Position numbers and translations under genes: made by a program. A DNA stretch of 64,000 bases from JAICMB01 sp035295125. GTDB lineage: Bacteria > Acidobacteriota > Terriglobia > Bryobacterales > Bryobacteraceae. This document shows positions 53,713 through 63,371 of the stretch, piece by piece. The stretch's first letter is position 1. Each line of letters opens with the position of its first letter. The notes under the pieces are model-generated. The model had not been told where the DNA came from and searched no databases. It worked only from the letters and a program-made list of their open reading frames with translations. The DNA is taken from assembly GCA_035295125.1 (NCBI GenBank), contig DATGJP010000020.1, positions 124,001 through 188,000 on the forward strand, written 5' to 3'.

Positions 53713-54132
53713 TTGATTGGCAGAGTCCTCGCACTCGACCTTGGGAAACGACGTATCGGTTTGGCTCTCAGCGATGAACTGGGCATCACGGCCCAGGGCC
53801 TGGAGACTCTGCAGCGCACCACTATCCGGGAAGACATTAGCAGGCTGGCGCAACTCATCGCCGAACGGAACGTCTCACTCATACTGGTGGGAAAACCACT
53901 GCACATGAGCGGGCACGAGGGGCGGCAGGTCGAGTTTGCGCGCGATTTCGCGGATCGTCTCAGGGCCGCTACCGAGGTGCCGGTCCAGTTCTGGGACGAA
54001 CGGCTGACAACCGTGGAAGCGCAGCGCGTGCTCAAGCAGAGCGGCATCAGCATCGAGAAGCGCGCCAAGGCCGTCGATCGGTTGTCCGCGGTCATCCTGC
54101 TCGAAAGCTACCTGGACTCCCTTCGCATATGA
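53713..54132 (+). CDS. ruvX: RuvX/YqgF Holliday-junction resolvase-like protein
   Basis: 139 residues from TTG 53713. It has an RNase H-like fold with RVLALDLGKRRIGLALSDEL (first Asp), LILVGKPLHMSGHEG, FWDERLTTVEAQRVL and the final KAVDRLSAVILLESYLD. Family members process 16S rRNA 5' ends and may resolve junctions. The start lacks an obvious ribosome site; no ATG is in frame nearby. It is coupled by 4 bases to mltG. Confidence 0.9.
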   Translation: MIGRVLALDLGKRRIGLALSDELGITAQGLETLQRTTIREDISRLAQLIAERNVSLILVGKPLHMSGHEGRQVEFARDFADRLRAATEVPVQFWDERLTTVEAQRVLKQSGISIEKRAKAVDRLSAVILLESYLDSLRI

Positions 54133-55148
54133 GCCGACGCCGAGGTTGCCGCGGCTGCCTGGCCCGGCTTTTTCTCTTTAGTTTTGTTCTGGTCCTTCTG
54201 GCTGCCGGCGGGATCTACGTCTCGATCGAGCAGCCTTACCGCGCGTTCGAGGGTGTGACCTTCATCGAGCTTGAACGCGGAACCGGCACGCGCGGCATTG
54301 CGCAACAACTCGCCGGGAAGGGCGTCATACGTTATCCCTGGCAGTTTCTCATCGTCCGCGCGCTGCGGTCACACGCGGCTCTTCAAGCCGGGGAATACCG
54401 GTTCGATCGTCCGGCATCGGTTTGGACAGTTTACGATCGAATCGCGCGGGGCGACGTCTTTTATTACGAGATCACGGTGCCCGAAGGCGCCAACATGTTC
54501 GATATTGCGTCGTCGATTGAGCAACTCGGGCTGCTTTCGCGTAACGATTTCCTGGCCGCCGCGCGCGACCCGCAGTTGATTCACGATCTTGCGCCGCAGG
54601 CGCCGACACTCGAAGGATACTTGTTCCCCTCCACATACCGGCTCACTCGCCACATGACCGCGGCGCAGATCTGCCGCCTAATGACCGACACATTCCGCAA
54701 GCATTGGCAGCAGTTGCCGAAGCCCGACCGGCCGGCGTCAGTTCACGAAATCGTCACGCTGGCGTCGCTGGTCGAGAAGGAAACAGGATTGCCGGACGAG
54801 CGGCCCACAGTGGCATCGGTGTACCTGAACCGCTTGCGGACGGGGATGCCCCTCGATTGCGATCCGACGACCATCTATGCCGCGCTGCTCGAAAACCGCT
54901 ATCGCGGAACAATCTACCGGTCGGACCTGGACAGCGATAACGCGTACAACACATACAAACATGCCGGCTTGCCCCCGGGTCCGGTCGCGAACCCCGGGGC
55001 GGCCTCGCTGCGGGCCGCAATCCAACCGGCCGATACTCAATACCTGTACTTCGTGGCGCGGCCAGACGGCTCCGGCGGGCACCATTTCTCCAGCACCATG
55101 GCGGAGCACGAGAAAGCTGTCCAGGCGTATCGCCGTGGCCAAAGGTGA
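54129..55148 (+). CDS. mltG: Endolytic murein transglycosylase MltG
   Basis: 339 residues. A basic N-terminus and one membrane helix (LARLFLFSFVLVLLAAGGIY) anchor the protein. A LysM-like segment follows (ITVPEGANMFDIASSIEQLG), then the YceG domain with TLEGYLFPSTYRL, catalytic Glu in IVTLASLVEKETG (Glu216) and GLPPGPVANPG. MltG cuts nascent glycan strands and sets their length. The ATG overlaps the ruvX stop; ruvX-mltG neighbours are common in bacteria. Confidence 0.95.
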   Translation: MSRRRGCRGCLARLFLFSFVLVLLAAGGIYVSIEQPYRAFEGVTFIELERGTGTRGIAQQLAGKGVIRYPWQFLIVRALRSHAALQAGEYRFDRPASVWTVYDRIARGDVFYYEITVPEGANMFDIASSIEQLGLLSRNDFLAAARDPQLIHDLAPQAPTLEGYLFPSTYRLTRHMTAAQICRLMTDTFRKHWQQLPKPDRPASVHEIVTLASLVEKETGLPDERPTVASVYLNRLRTGMPLDCDPTTIYAALLENRYRGTIYRSDLDSDNAYNTYKHAGLPPGPVANPGAASLRAAIQPADTQYLYFVARPDGSGGHHFSSTMAEHEKAVQAYRRGQR

Positions 55149-55602
55149 TTCGAAGAAGCAGAGGCTCGCGGTTTACCTGGAGCGGACCCGGCCGGCTCTG
55201 ATCACGGAAAGGGAATGGGGCGAACTGCTCCGTGAACTGGCGCCGGTTTCGGAGAGCTATCTGCGGAACCTACTGCGCGCCTCAGGATTGCCGCTCGCGC
55301 CGCTGGTGGAGGGTGTGCGTCAGGATTCAATAGCGGGGTTGGAACGAACCTTGCTGGCCCTGCTCGACGAATATGAACGGGGGGACGAAAAGCGCCGACG
55401 GGCGTGCCGCACGTGCGTCATTCGGGCGAAAGATCACGCCCGGCTGGCGGCGCGGCGAGCGGTTCCCGACGATCCACATCGGAAGCTGAAAGACGAAATG
55501 ATCCTGTGGATGCTCACGTGGCTCGAAAATCCGGGAGCGTTTCCGATATGGGTGCAGTTGCGCAAGCGCAGTACCCTGGAAGCATGTTGCGACTCCTCAT
55601 AG
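55135..55602 (+). CDS. Hypothetical conserved protein
   Basis: 155 residues from GTG 55135, overlapping the end of mltG by 14 bases. Highly charged and helical (RPALITEREWGELLRELAPV, RNLLRASGLPLAPLVEGVRQ); RRACRTCVIRAKDHARLAAR contains a CxxC that could bind metal. No family was recognised. Its 3' end overlaps the start of the TolC-like gene by 19 bases, so the run 53713-56864 looks like one operon. Confidence 0.6.
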   Translation: MAKGDSKKQRLAVYLERTRPALITEREWGELLRELAPVSESYLRNLLRASGLPLAPLVEGVRQDSIAGLERTLLALLDEYERGDEKRRRACRTCVIRAKDHARLAARRAVPDDPHRKLKDEMILWMLTWLENPGAFPIWVQLRKRSTLEACCDSS

Positions 55603-56864
55603 CCGGTTTTGTCACAGCGGCGAGCCTTTGCGCGGCCGAAGTCCACACGCTCACGATGCGTCAAGCGATCGAGCTTGCGTTGAAGCAGAGCCCCGAGGTG
55701 GTGCTGGCGCGGCTGGATGAGCAACGCGCCCGGCAGCAGGTTCGAATCGCGAAGGATCCCTTCACACCGAAGGTGTACGGGGGCAGCGGATTGGCATACA
55801 CGAACGGGTATCCAACCAGCATTGAAGGATCGGCGCCGTCGATATTTGAAGCGCGGACGTCGATGTCGCTGTTCAACCGGCAACAGAGCTATCAACTCGC
55901 GTCGACGCGCGAGAGCCTGCGCGGGGCGTCGCTCGACGCGCAGGCCAAGAGCGATGACGTCGCATACAAGACGGCCACATTATTCCTGGATGCCAAGCAA
56001 GCCACTCGCACGCGAGGATCCGTTGAGCGCGAGATCGCAAGCCTGGAGCGGGTCAGCGAGGCAATCAGGACGCGCGTGTCCGAAGGCCGCGAGATCCCGC
56101 TGGAAGCTAAGCGCGCCGATTTCAATCTTGCGAGTGCGAGGCAGCGGGCATTGGTGGCGGCGGCGAACCAGGAGTATGCGGAAGGGTCGCTGGCGCTGGT
56201 GTTAGGGTATCCGGTGGGCGATCGCGTCCGCGCCGCGGATGACGATTCGGGCCAGCTCACCATCCCCGAATCCGAGCAGGCCACCGTGCAACAGGCCTTG
56301 CAGAATAGCCGCGAGATCAAACGCCTGCAAGCCCAGTTGCAAAGTCGCATGCTGGATGTGCGTGGATATAAGTCGGCCCGGTTGCCGGTGGTCGACCTGG
56401 TGGCGCAGTATTCGCTGCTTGCCAAGCACAATTACGTGCAGTTCTTTAACAAATTTCAGCGCAACAACACCGAATTGGGTGTCTCGGTTACCCTTCCGCT
56501 GCTGGTAGGGTCCGCGGCGGGCGGGTACCTGAGCCAGGCCGAAATCGACATATCCAAGATGCGGGCCCAGGTGGCCGAGGCGGAGAAACGCATTTCGGTA
56601 GATGCCGCAAAAGGGTACCAGGACGTGAAACTGGCCGAGAGCGGGCGGGACGTCGCGAAGATGGACCTCGACCTGACGCGGGACAATGTGACGGTTTTGT
56701 TGGCACAACAGGATGAGGGGCGCGTTTCGCAGGCGCAGGTGGACCAGGCGCGTATGGTCGAGCAGGAGAAGTGGATTGCGTATTATGACGCGGTGAATAC
56801 CATAGAGAAGGCGAAGTTGAGTTTACTTCGGGAGACGGGAAGTATTTTGGCGGCGTTGCGGTAA
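55584..56864 (+). CDS. TolC-family outer membrane efflux protein
   Basis: 426 residues from ATG 55584. A signal peptide (MLRLLIAGFVTAASLCAAE) is followed by two OEP repeats. The first starts LTMRQAIELALKQSPEVVLA and includes the long helices around KTATLFLDAKQATRTRGSVE. The second contains VQQALQNSREIKRLQAQLQ and ARLPVVDLVAQYSLL. The trimer would form the outer-membrane exit duct for a tripartite pump; no inner-membrane partner is adjacent. Length fits the family. Confidence 0.9.
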   Translation: MLRLLIAGFVTAASLCAAEVHTLTMRQAIELALKQSPEVVLARLDEQRARQQVRIAKDPFTPKVYGGSGLAYTNGYPTSIEGSAPSIFEARTSMSLFNRQQSYQLASTRESLRGASLDAQAKSDDVAYKTATLFLDAKQATRTRGSVEREIASLERVSEAIRTRVSEGREIPLEAKRADFNLASARQRALVAAANQEYAEGSLALVLGYPVGDRVRAADDDSGQLTIPESEQATVQQALQNSREIKRLQAQLQSRMLDVRGYKSARLPVVDLVAQYSLLAKHNYVQFFNKFQRNNTELGVSVTLPLLVGSAAGGYLSQAEIDISKMRAQVAEAEKRISVDAAKGYQDVKLAESGRDVAKMDLDLTRDNVTVLLAQQDEGRVSQAQVDQARMVEQEKWIAYYDAVNTIEKAKLSLLRETGSILAALR

Positions 56865-57003
56865 TGCCGGGAGCGCCGCAATAGATTAGCGCAGGTGGTT
56901 TCGTTTCGCCGGCGCGTTCTCGTCACATCCAAATCTACGGTCGAAAACTCCACGTGCGCCACCCTTCGCCATCGTCCAAATCCGCCTGCAGGCGCAGGCG
57001 CCG

Positions 57004-58284
57004 CTAGCAGGAACTGTCCAGCGGAGTTACGGGATCAATGAAGGGCCAGACGATTACGCCGACGAGGTATATGCCGGCCATGGTGTAAAGGAAGATGTTC
57101 CAGTTCCCTCCCGTCCGCTGCAGAACGTAGCCGCCGAACACCGGCGCTGCAAAACCCGCGAGGTTGCCCATCATGTTCATCGAGCCGGACACGGTACCGG
57201 CGTACTTACCTCCGATGTCCATGCAGGAACCCCAGGCCGGCGGCATCACAAGATCGTTGCAGAAGCTCGCAAGCCCCATCGTGATCATCGCCCAGAATGG
57301 GTCGACAATCTGGATGCACGCCGCGAGCAGGAGCGATGCACCCAGGAAGCCGGTGCAGGCGATCAGGCGGCGGCTAACGCGAACACTGCCCGTCCAACGA
57401 GCAATGTGGCCGGCGAGCAGTCCGGAGGTAAAGCATCCCAGCCCTCCGAAAAAGAGCGGGAGAATCGCAAGCCGCGCGATTTCGGCCGGGCTGAGATGAC
57501 GGCCTTCACGGAGATAGGTGGGCAGCCATGTGATGTAAAAATACCACGGGAACGACAGGCAGAAATACTGAACCCAGAGCAGCACGACAGAGCGCGACGC
57601 GATCAGCTTGCCCCAGGGCACATCGCCGTGACCCTTGGCGGAACTGGGAGCATCGCCCAGCAACGCGAGTTCGGCCTGGTTGACCGCTGGATGATCGCGC
57701 GGGTTGTCGCGATACCAGATGAAAAAGGCTGCGGCCCAGATGAAACCCGGCAGTCCAAAGAGGACGAAAGCCCAGTGCCAGCTTACGTATGAGAGAGTGA
57801 AGAAGACAAGAGGCGCGGTGAACGCGCCGGCCCAGCGGGCCGCGGTCCACAGGATACCCTGTGCGCGTACCCGTTCACGCTGCGGCAGCCAGACACTGAA
57901 CGCCTTCGTAAGATTCGGAAAGCCGCCGGCTTCGCCCGCGCCGAAAAAGAACTGCACCACCCACATCGACGAGAAGTTCCACATCCAGCCCATGAGCGCC
58001 GTGAATGTCGACCACCACAGGACAATGCGCATCAGTACTCGCCGAGGCCCGATCCAGTCTCCGAGCCAGCCCCCGGGAATTTCGAAAAGCGCATAGGCGA
58101 GTCCGAAGGCTCCAAAGATACGGCCCATCTGGTCCTTCGACAGTCCGAGGTCCCGCGTGATGTAAGGCGCGGCCTGCGAAAGCGCGACGCGGTCAATGTA
58201 GGAAAGAACCGCGAGCAGAAGGGCGAAAACGATCACCCAGTAGCGTGTGTGCGTCGGCCGGGCCGCGGTTTCGAGCGGCGTCAA
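57004..58284 (-). CDS. MFS transporter, anion:cation symporter (ACS) type
   Basis: 426 residues from TTG 58284, chosen because GGGAGG lies just upstream and TTG overlaps the cutA stop (TTGA). Twelve helices are visible, with the MFS signature GGWLGDWIGPRRVLMRIV between helices 2 and 3 and the ACS-like FFGAGEAGGFPNLTKAFSVW. Relatives take up hexuronates, glucarate or other organic acids. The substrate here is unknown. Expression is coupled to cutA. Confidence 0.88.
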   Translation of the reverse strand: MTPLETAARPTHTRYWVIVFALLLAVLSYIDRVALSQAAPYITRDLGLSKDQMGRIFGAFGLAYALFEIPGGWLGDWIGPRRVLMRIVLWWSTFTALMGWMWNFSSMWVVQFFFGAGEAGGFPNLTKAFSVWLPQRERVRAQGILWTAARWAGAFTAPLVFFTLSYVSWHWAFVLFGLPGFIWAAAFFIWYRDNPRDHPAVNQAELALLGDAPSSAKGHGDVPWGKLIASRSVVLLWVQYFCLSFPWYFYITWLPTYLREGRHLSPAEIARLAILPLFFGGLGCFTSGLLAGHIARWTGSVRVSRRLIACTGFLGASLLLAACIQIVDPFWAMITMGLASFCNDLVMPPAWGSCMDIGGKYAGTVSGSMNMMGNLAGFAAPVFGGYVLQRTGGNWNIFLYTMAGIYLVGVIVWPFIDPVTPLDSSC

Positions 58285-58610
58285 TCGCCCTCCCGGGCAA
58301 GCTCGCCATCCATCCACTGCAGGTAGCTTGCGGCTCCGTCGACGATCGGCAGTGCAATGACCTCGGGAACTTCGTAGGAGTGCAGGCGGGCGATCGCGTC
58401 GCGCAATCGGTCGAACAGCGGGCGGCTCGACTTAATGATCAGAAGAATCTCGGGGGAGTCCTCAATGGCGCCCTGCCAGCGATAGATACTCCGGACCTGG
58501 GGCACGAGATTGACGCACGCTGCCAGATGGTTATTGAGCAGATCCGCGGCGATGCGGCGCGCTTCATCCTCGGACGCGCACGTACTGAGCACCACGATTT
58601 TATCTGTCAT
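58281..58610 (-). CDS. cutA: CutA1 divalent-cation tolerance protein
   Basis: 109 residues, typical length. Conserved blocks are VLSTCASEDEARRIAADLLN, AACVNLVPQVRSIYRWQGAI, EILLIIKSSRPLFDRL and YEVPEVIALPI. It forms trimers and is linked to copper tolerance, though the mechanism is unclear. It is the first gene of a two-gene operon with the MFS transporter. Confidence 0.93.
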   Translation of the reverse strand: MTDKIVVLSTCASEDEARRIAADLLNNHLAACVNLVPQVRSIYRWQGAIEDSPEILLIIKSSRPLFDRLRDAIARLHSYEVPEVIALPIVDGAASYLQWMDGELAREGD

Positions 58611-58684
58611 GCCAGTTTTTTCGCCATTACACTGGACCTTTCGTTAAAGAAGGATTATAAACAATGTAAGGGTCCGTACGACCG

Positions 58685-58987
58685 ATGACTACTGCCGTTA
58701 GGCGAATTGCCTACGTTGTTGCATTTCTCATTATGGCCGGGTACGGCTACATCGCGTTACGCGGGCCACAGGGAATCCCTGCCCTGATGGAGAAGTGGCG
58801 CGAAATTCGCCAAATGGAAGAGGAAAACGCCAACCTCCAGCGGGAACTCGAATACAAACGCGAGCGCATTCAGAAGCTCAAGAACAGCCCATCGGAACAG
58901 GAGATGGAAATTCGCAAGAAGTTGAAACTCCTGAAACCGGGCGAAACCGAGTTCATTCTTCCCGACGCCGGCAAGGACTCCAAGTAG
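58685..58987 (+). CDS. FtsB/DivIC-like septum formation protein
   Basis: 100 residues: one N-terminal membrane helix (IAYVVAFLIMAGYGYIAL), then a coiled coil (MEKWREIRQMEEENANLQRE) and the conserved end LKLLKPGETEFILPDA. This is the plan of FtsB/DivIC, which joins FtsL and FtsQ in the division complex. Adjacent division genes are absent, so naming stays at family level. Confidence 0.85.
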   Translation: MTTAVRRIAYVVAFLIMAGYGYIALRGPQGIPALMEKWREIRQMEEENANLQRELEYKRERIQKLKNSPSEQEMEIRKKLKLLKPGETEFILPDAGKDSK

Positions 58988-58990
58988 GCG

Positions 58991-61414
58991 CTACTCATAA
59001 CGCAGCGCGACCATCGGGTCAACCTTCATGGCTCTTCGCGTGGGAACGTAGCAGGAAATCAGCCCCACAACTGCGAAGAGCGCGGTCGCGGCGAGGTATG
59101 TCAGCGGGTCGGTCGGCTTCACTTCAAAGAGCAGCGTCGCCAGAAGGCGGGAGAGGAGCATCGCTGCGAAGATTCCTGCCGCGATGCCGATGGCTGTGAG
59201 CGACAGGCCTTGACCGGCAACGTCGCGCATGATGGCGGAAGCGCTGGCGCCAAGGGCCAGTCGCACGCCAATCTCGCGGGTTCGCTGTACGACAAGGTAC
59301 GACAGCACGCCGTAAATTCCAACGCAAGCCAAAATCATGGCGAGGGCCGCCAGGGCTCCCAACAGCGTGGTTTGAACGCGGCGCTGCGTGAGCTGGTTGT
59401 CGAGGAGTTGATCGAGCGTCATCACCTTCGAGATGGGCTGATTGCGGTCGATCGACCAGATGGCTTTGCTGACGTCGTTGGCGAGGCTGAGAGGATCGCC
59501 CGCCGTGCGGATGACGAGGTCGCGCGGGATCATCCAGTTGAGTTTCGACTGCCACATCGGGAAGTACATCTCCTGCCGCGGCGGTTGATTGAGCGCCATC
59601 TGGCGGACGTCGGCCACCACGCCCACGATACGGCACCACGGCGACTCCGGTCCGAAGCCGGGCTGGAAGCGGCGGCCAACGGGATCCTGGTTGGGCCAGA
59701 AGGTTTTTGCCATGGTCTCGTTGATGATCACGACGGGCGGGGAATTGAGCCCGTCTCGCGCGTCGAAGAGCCGTCCGCGGCGCAGCGGGATGCGCATGGC
59801 TTCGAAGTAGCCCGGCGTGACGACACGGTTGTTCGCGTCGTAGCTGATTTCCGGGCGCATCGGCATTCCTTCGGGAGTGAACCCGCTGGTTCCGCCGTCC
59901 CATGTCAACGGGAGCGCGCTGGTGATGCCCGCAGTCTTGACGCCGGGCAGGGCCGCTAATTTATCCAGCACCGCCTGGAAGAATCGGCTGCGGTCATTAA
60001 AGTGTTCGGCGTCGCCGTTTGAGGCTTGCAGGTTCATGGTGAGGACATGATCGGCGCGAAAACCGGGATCGAGGCCGCGGAGTCTCGCGAAACTCTCGAG
60101 CAACAGGCCGGAGCCGACCAGCAACATCATCGACAGAGCTACTTCGCCGATGACGAGCAGGTTGCGAAACAGCTTGCGGCGTCCCCCGGCGCTTCCGCGC
60201 GCACCTTCTTTCAGGACTTCGTTAAGGTCGAGCTTGGAAACCTGGAGGGCGGGGGCAAGTCCGAACAGGAAGCTGCTCGCAAGCGAGATAAAGACCGCAA
60301 AGCTGAGCAGACGGAAGTCGAGTGTGAGCGCGGCGTTTTGCGCGAGGTCGGTGGGGATGAGATTCTTCAGGAACAGGAAGCACCAATCGGCCAGCAGGAT
60401 TCCCAGCGCGCCCGCTGTGATGGCGAGCAGGCCGCTTTCCGTCAGGAGTTGGCGAATGACGCGCATGCGGCTGGCGCCGAGTGCGGTGCGCACGGCGATT
60501 TCGCGTTGCCGGGCCGAGGCACGCGAGAGCAGCAGGTTCGCAATGTTCGCGCACGCGATGAGCAGGATGAAGCCGACGGCAGTCAGCAGGACGATCAGCC
60601 CGCGGCGAACGTCGCGTGTGTAGCTCGATTGCAGGGGCTCCGTAAAGAAGCGCTCGATACCGGCGTTGGTGTCGGGGAATTCGCGTGCAAGCCTCCTGGC
60701 GAGAACACGGAGTTCGGCGTTCGACTTCTCAATTGTCACGCCTGGCTGCAGCCTGGCCACGACCTCGAGGAAATGCGAACTGCGGGTTACCGCTTTATCG
60801 CGTGGGAGCGCGAGCGGGGTCCAAAGGCTTACAGACGCGTACGGGAAGGAGAATCCCGGCGGCATGACGCCGATAATGGTGTACTTCTCCTTGTTGAGCA
60901 GAATCTCCTGACCGATTGCCTTGCGGTCGCCGCCGAACTGGCTGACCCACAACGAATGCGCGAGTACGGCGACGCGTCGGCCTCCCGCCTGGTCTTCTTC
61001 CGGCAGGAAGGTGCGGCCGAGGCTCGGACTGACGCCGAGCAGCGAAAACAGGTTCTGCGAGGCTGCCATTCCGATTAATTCGAGCGGCTCACGGTCGCTG
61101 GTCAGGTTATAAACGCCCGGGGCGAGCGCGGCGACATCCTGGAAAATCTGTGTTTGGGCCTTCCAGTCCTGATAATTGCCCGGCGCTGGGGTGTTAAACG
61201 GGAACCCTTCGCGCTCGGCGTCTTCGTAGACGCGGACGAGACGGCCCGGGTCGCGATAGGGAAGCGACCGCACGAGCACCGCGTCGACGACGCTGAAGAT
61301 GGCCGCCGTGGCTCCGATGCCGAGGGTCAGGGTAAGCAGCGCGACGGTGGTGAAACCGGGATTTTGGACGAACAGCCGGAAGCCATAGCGCAGGTCCTGG
61401 GCGAACGTTCGCAT
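58991..61414 (-). CDS. ADOP-family ABC transporter permease
   Basis: 807 residues from ATG 61414 (an ATG at 61432 is also in frame). It begins directly with FAQDLRYGFRLFVQNPGFTT, the short ADOP form. Two MacB-like periplasmic domains alternate with FtsX helices; the second FtsX domain has REIGVRLALGASASAIM. No ATPase or regulator is adjacent. It converges on the FtsB-like gene only 3 bases away. The third such permease in the window. Confidence 0.9.
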   Translation of the reverse strand: MRTFAQDLRYGFRLFVQNPGFTTVALLTLTLGIGATAAIFSVVDAVLVRSLPYRDPGRLVRVYEDAEREGFPFNTPAPGNYQDWKAQTQIFQDVAALAPGVYNLTSDREPLELIGMAASQNLFSLLGVSPSLGRTFLPEEDQAGGRRVAVLAHSLWVSQFGGDRKAIGQEILLNKEKYTIIGVMPPGFSFPYASVSLWTPLALPRDKAVTRSSHFLEVVARLQPGVTIEKSNAELRVLARRLAREFPDTNAGIERFFTEPLQSSYTRDVRRGLIVLLTAVGFILLIACANIANLLLSRASARQREIAVRTALGASRMRVIRQLLTESGLLAITAGALGILLADWCFLFLKNLIPTDLAQNAALTLDFRLLSFAVFISLASSFLFGLAPALQVSKLDLNEVLKEGARGSAGGRRKLFRNLLVIGEVALSMMLLVGSGLLLESFARLRGLDPGFRADHVLTMNLQASNGDAEHFNDRSRFFQAVLDKLAALPGVKTAGITSALPLTWDGGTSGFTPEGMPMRPEISYDANNRVVTPGYFEAMRIPLRRGRLFDARDGLNSPPVVIINETMAKTFWPNQDPVGRRFQPGFGPESPWCRIVGVVADVRQMALNQPPRQEMYFPMWQSKLNWMIPRDLVIRTAGDPLSLANDVSKAIWSIDRNQPISKVMTLDQLLDNQLTQRRVQTTLLGALAALAMILACVGIYGVLSYLVVQRTREIGVRLALGASASAIMRDVAGQGLSLTAIGIAAGIFAAMLLSRLLATLLFEVKPTDPLTYLAATALFAVVGLISCYVPTRRAMKVDPMVALRYE

Positions 61415-61524
61415 ATGGGTTTCATTATGCATACGGATGGCCGATGCCGTGAGTAGCGCATCAGGAAGTTACGTGGTCGAGGGCGTTCGGACGTGGAATC
61501 CATTGTCCGGACTTGGGACGATGG

Positions 61525-61560
61525 GCAGGCAAAACCGCCTGCTTCACCCTTCCACAGCCT
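61525..61560 (+). repeat. REP-like dispersed repeat, copy 2
   Basis: GCAGGC-AAAACC-GCCTGC (61525-61542) followed by TTCACCCTTCCACAGCC closely matches the 53589 copy, with the same orientation and flanking tail. Confidence 0.55.
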
Positions 61561-61586
61561 CCGAAATTCGCCGCTGGAACGTAGAA

Positions 61587-62207
61587 TCAGAGGGTGCGTG
61601 AGACCTTCGGGCGTTCCATATTGAAGCGGTCGCGTGTCCGCGTATACGACGGGCCGCCCATGCGGCCAATGGCGTTCAGCTTGTCCGGATCGATGCGGAA
61701 GTTTGTGATCAACTCGTCGGCGACGTGGAAACGGACCACCTCTCCAATGACGAGATTGCCGCCCAGAGAACCTGTGCTGAGGTTGACGACCTGGATCAGG
61801 CGGCACTCCATACTGACGGGCGACTGGGCAACGCGCGGCGCCTTCACCACGTCGCTGGGGATGGCGGTCAGGCCCGACACATCGAATTCGTCGATTTCGG
61901 CCGGGAAGTCGGCGGAGCAGGCATTCATCTGTGCGGCGAACTCCTCGGAAACCACGTTGACCACGAATTCGCCGGTTTGCTCCACGTTGCGGAGCGTGTC
62001 CTTCTTCGCGCCGTCCGGCAGGAACGTCGGGCAAAAGCAGACGATCGGCGGTTTCGCACAGATGCCTGTGAAGAAACTGAAGGGCGCGAGGTTGCGAGCG
62101 CCTTCGGCACTGATCGTCGATACGAACGCGATGGGCCGCGGCACGATGCAGCCAATCATCAGCTTGTAAATATTCTCAGGCGCGGTTGAGACCGGATCGA
62201 TCGTCAT
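61587..62207 (-). CDS. Flavin reductase-like FMN-binding protein
   Basis: 206 residues from ATG 62207, which overlaps the hmgA stop (ATGA). Family blocks: YKLMIGCIVPRPIAFVSTIS, NLAPFSFFTGICAKPPIVCF, TLRNVEQTGEFVVNVVSEEF and GGNLVIGEVVRFHV. It belongs to the flavoredoxin-like branch of flavin reductase domains that bind FMN and assist aromatic or sulfur metabolism. Coupling to homogentisate dioxygenase suggests a role in tyrosine/aromatic breakdown. Confidence 0.88.
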   Translation of the reverse strand: MTIDPVSTAPENIYKLMIGCIVPRPIAFVSTISAEGARNLAPFSFFTGICAKPPIVCFCPTFLPDGAKKDTLRNVEQTGEFVVNVVSEEFAAQMNACSADFPAEIDEFDVSGLTAIPSDVVKAPRVAQSPVSMECRLIQVVNLSTGSLGGNLVIGEVVRFHVADELITNFRIDPDKLNAIGRMGGPSYTRTRDRFNMERPKVSRTL

Positions 62208-63331
62208 CGGCTCGGGACGGGTTCGGTGGGTTTCTTCTCCATCCAACTCATCCAATAATCCTTCCACTCCACGCCATCGCCGGCAGGCAGGACGTGAATC
62301 GGGTTCAGGCCGTCGAGCATGACGGCGTACTCGTCGGTCTGCGTCTTTTTCTTCTGGTTAACAAGCGCTTTCGGGTGCGGACCGTGGTGGATACCACGCG
62401 GGTGCAGCGTCGCCATGCCTGCCTTGATGTTATCCCGGCTGAAGAAGTCCCCATCATGGTAGAAGATGAACTCGTCATAGTCGGTGTTGCGGTGGAAGAA
62501 CGGGACACGGAGGGCGTCTTCGTCCTGTTCGAGCGGGCGCGGTACGAAACTGCACACCACCGCGCCGCCCGTTACGAAACTGGTGTGGGCGCTGGGCGGC
62601 AGGTGGGCGCGATGGCTCATCACGGGGCGGATGTCGTGGATGCTGATCTTCCAGACCGTCAGATCGCCCTTCCAGCCGACCACGTCGATGGGGTTGAACG
62701 GGTACACGACCTTGGAGATTTCGTCTTCGACCTTAATCCGGACCTCCCACTCGTTGTTGTCATCGAGGATCGGCGCGGGTTCGGGGGTTTCGATCACGGC
62801 TGGATCGTAAAGCGCGTGCTGGCCGATGAGGCCTTTGTCCGGCTGGTCGAATTCGGTTTGGGATTGAACGATCAGGAAGAAGTTGTCGCGGGTTTCCGGC
62901 ACCATGCGGTAGGTGACGGCGCGCGGAATGTTCAAATAGTCCCCGGGTTTGAAAACCAGAGGCCCGAAGTCCGTCTCGATGCTGCCCTGTCCGCGGTGGA
63001 CGAAAATGAGTTCGTCGCCGTCGGCGTTGCGGTAGTAGAAAGGCATCGGCTCGGATCGCCGGGAAACGTACAGTTTTACGTCGTTGTTGCCCAGAAACGC
63101 GACGGGCATGCCTTCGGCATCGTTCTGATCGGACGGCTTGAGCTGGTTCAGGTCGAAACAATGAGGGCGGAGCTTGCCTTCGAAACGGATCCAGCCGGTC
63201 GGTGCGTGCGCGTGATAGAGATGCGCCGATTTCCCGTAAAAACCCTTACGGCCGTGCTCCTCTTCGAACGTGCCGTTGGGAAGTCCGACGTGCGCCTGGG
63301 TTGCGGTCTTGCCTTTCTTAAGCGGATACAT
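62204..63331 (-). CDS. hmgA: Homogentisate 1,2-dioxygenase
   Basis: 375 residues, the short bacterial form. GAGGAGG precedes ATG 63331. The iron-binding region appears as HRNTDYDEFIFYHDGDFFSR followed by HPRGIHHGPHP, and the N-terminal cupin includes ADGDELIFVHRGQGSIETDF. It opens the ring of homogentisate to maleylacetoacetate in tyrosine and phenylalanine catabolism. The flavin reductase-like gene is coupled downstream. A perfect palindrome in the divergent promoter region may control it together with the OsmC-like gene. Confidence 0.92.
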   Translation of the reverse strand: MYPLKKGKTATQAHVGLPNGTFEEEHGRKGFYGKSAHLYHAHAPTGWIRFEGKLRPHCFDLNQLKPSDQNDAEGMPVAFLGNNDVKLYVSRRSEPMPFYYRNADGDELIFVHRGQGSIETDFGPLVFKPGDYLNIPRAVTYRMVPETRDNFFLIVQSQTEFDQPDKGLIGQHALYDPAVIETPEPAPILDDNNEWEVRIKVEDEISKVVYPFNPIDVVGWKGDLTVWKISIHDIRPVMSHRAHLPPSAHTSFVTGGAVVCSFVPRPLEQDEDALRVPFFHRNTDYDEFIFYHDGDFFSRDNIKAGMATLHPRGIHHGPHPKALVNQKKKTQTDEYAVMLDGLNPIHVLPAGDGVEWKDYWMSWMEKKPTEPVPSR

Positions 63332-63371
63332 AGCCCCTCCTCATTTATTGTGCACCACTCTCAGGTTGGTG

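Noticed and set aside
60026..61078. 350-residue plus-strand frame
   Set aside because: Shadow of the ADOP permease on the other strand.
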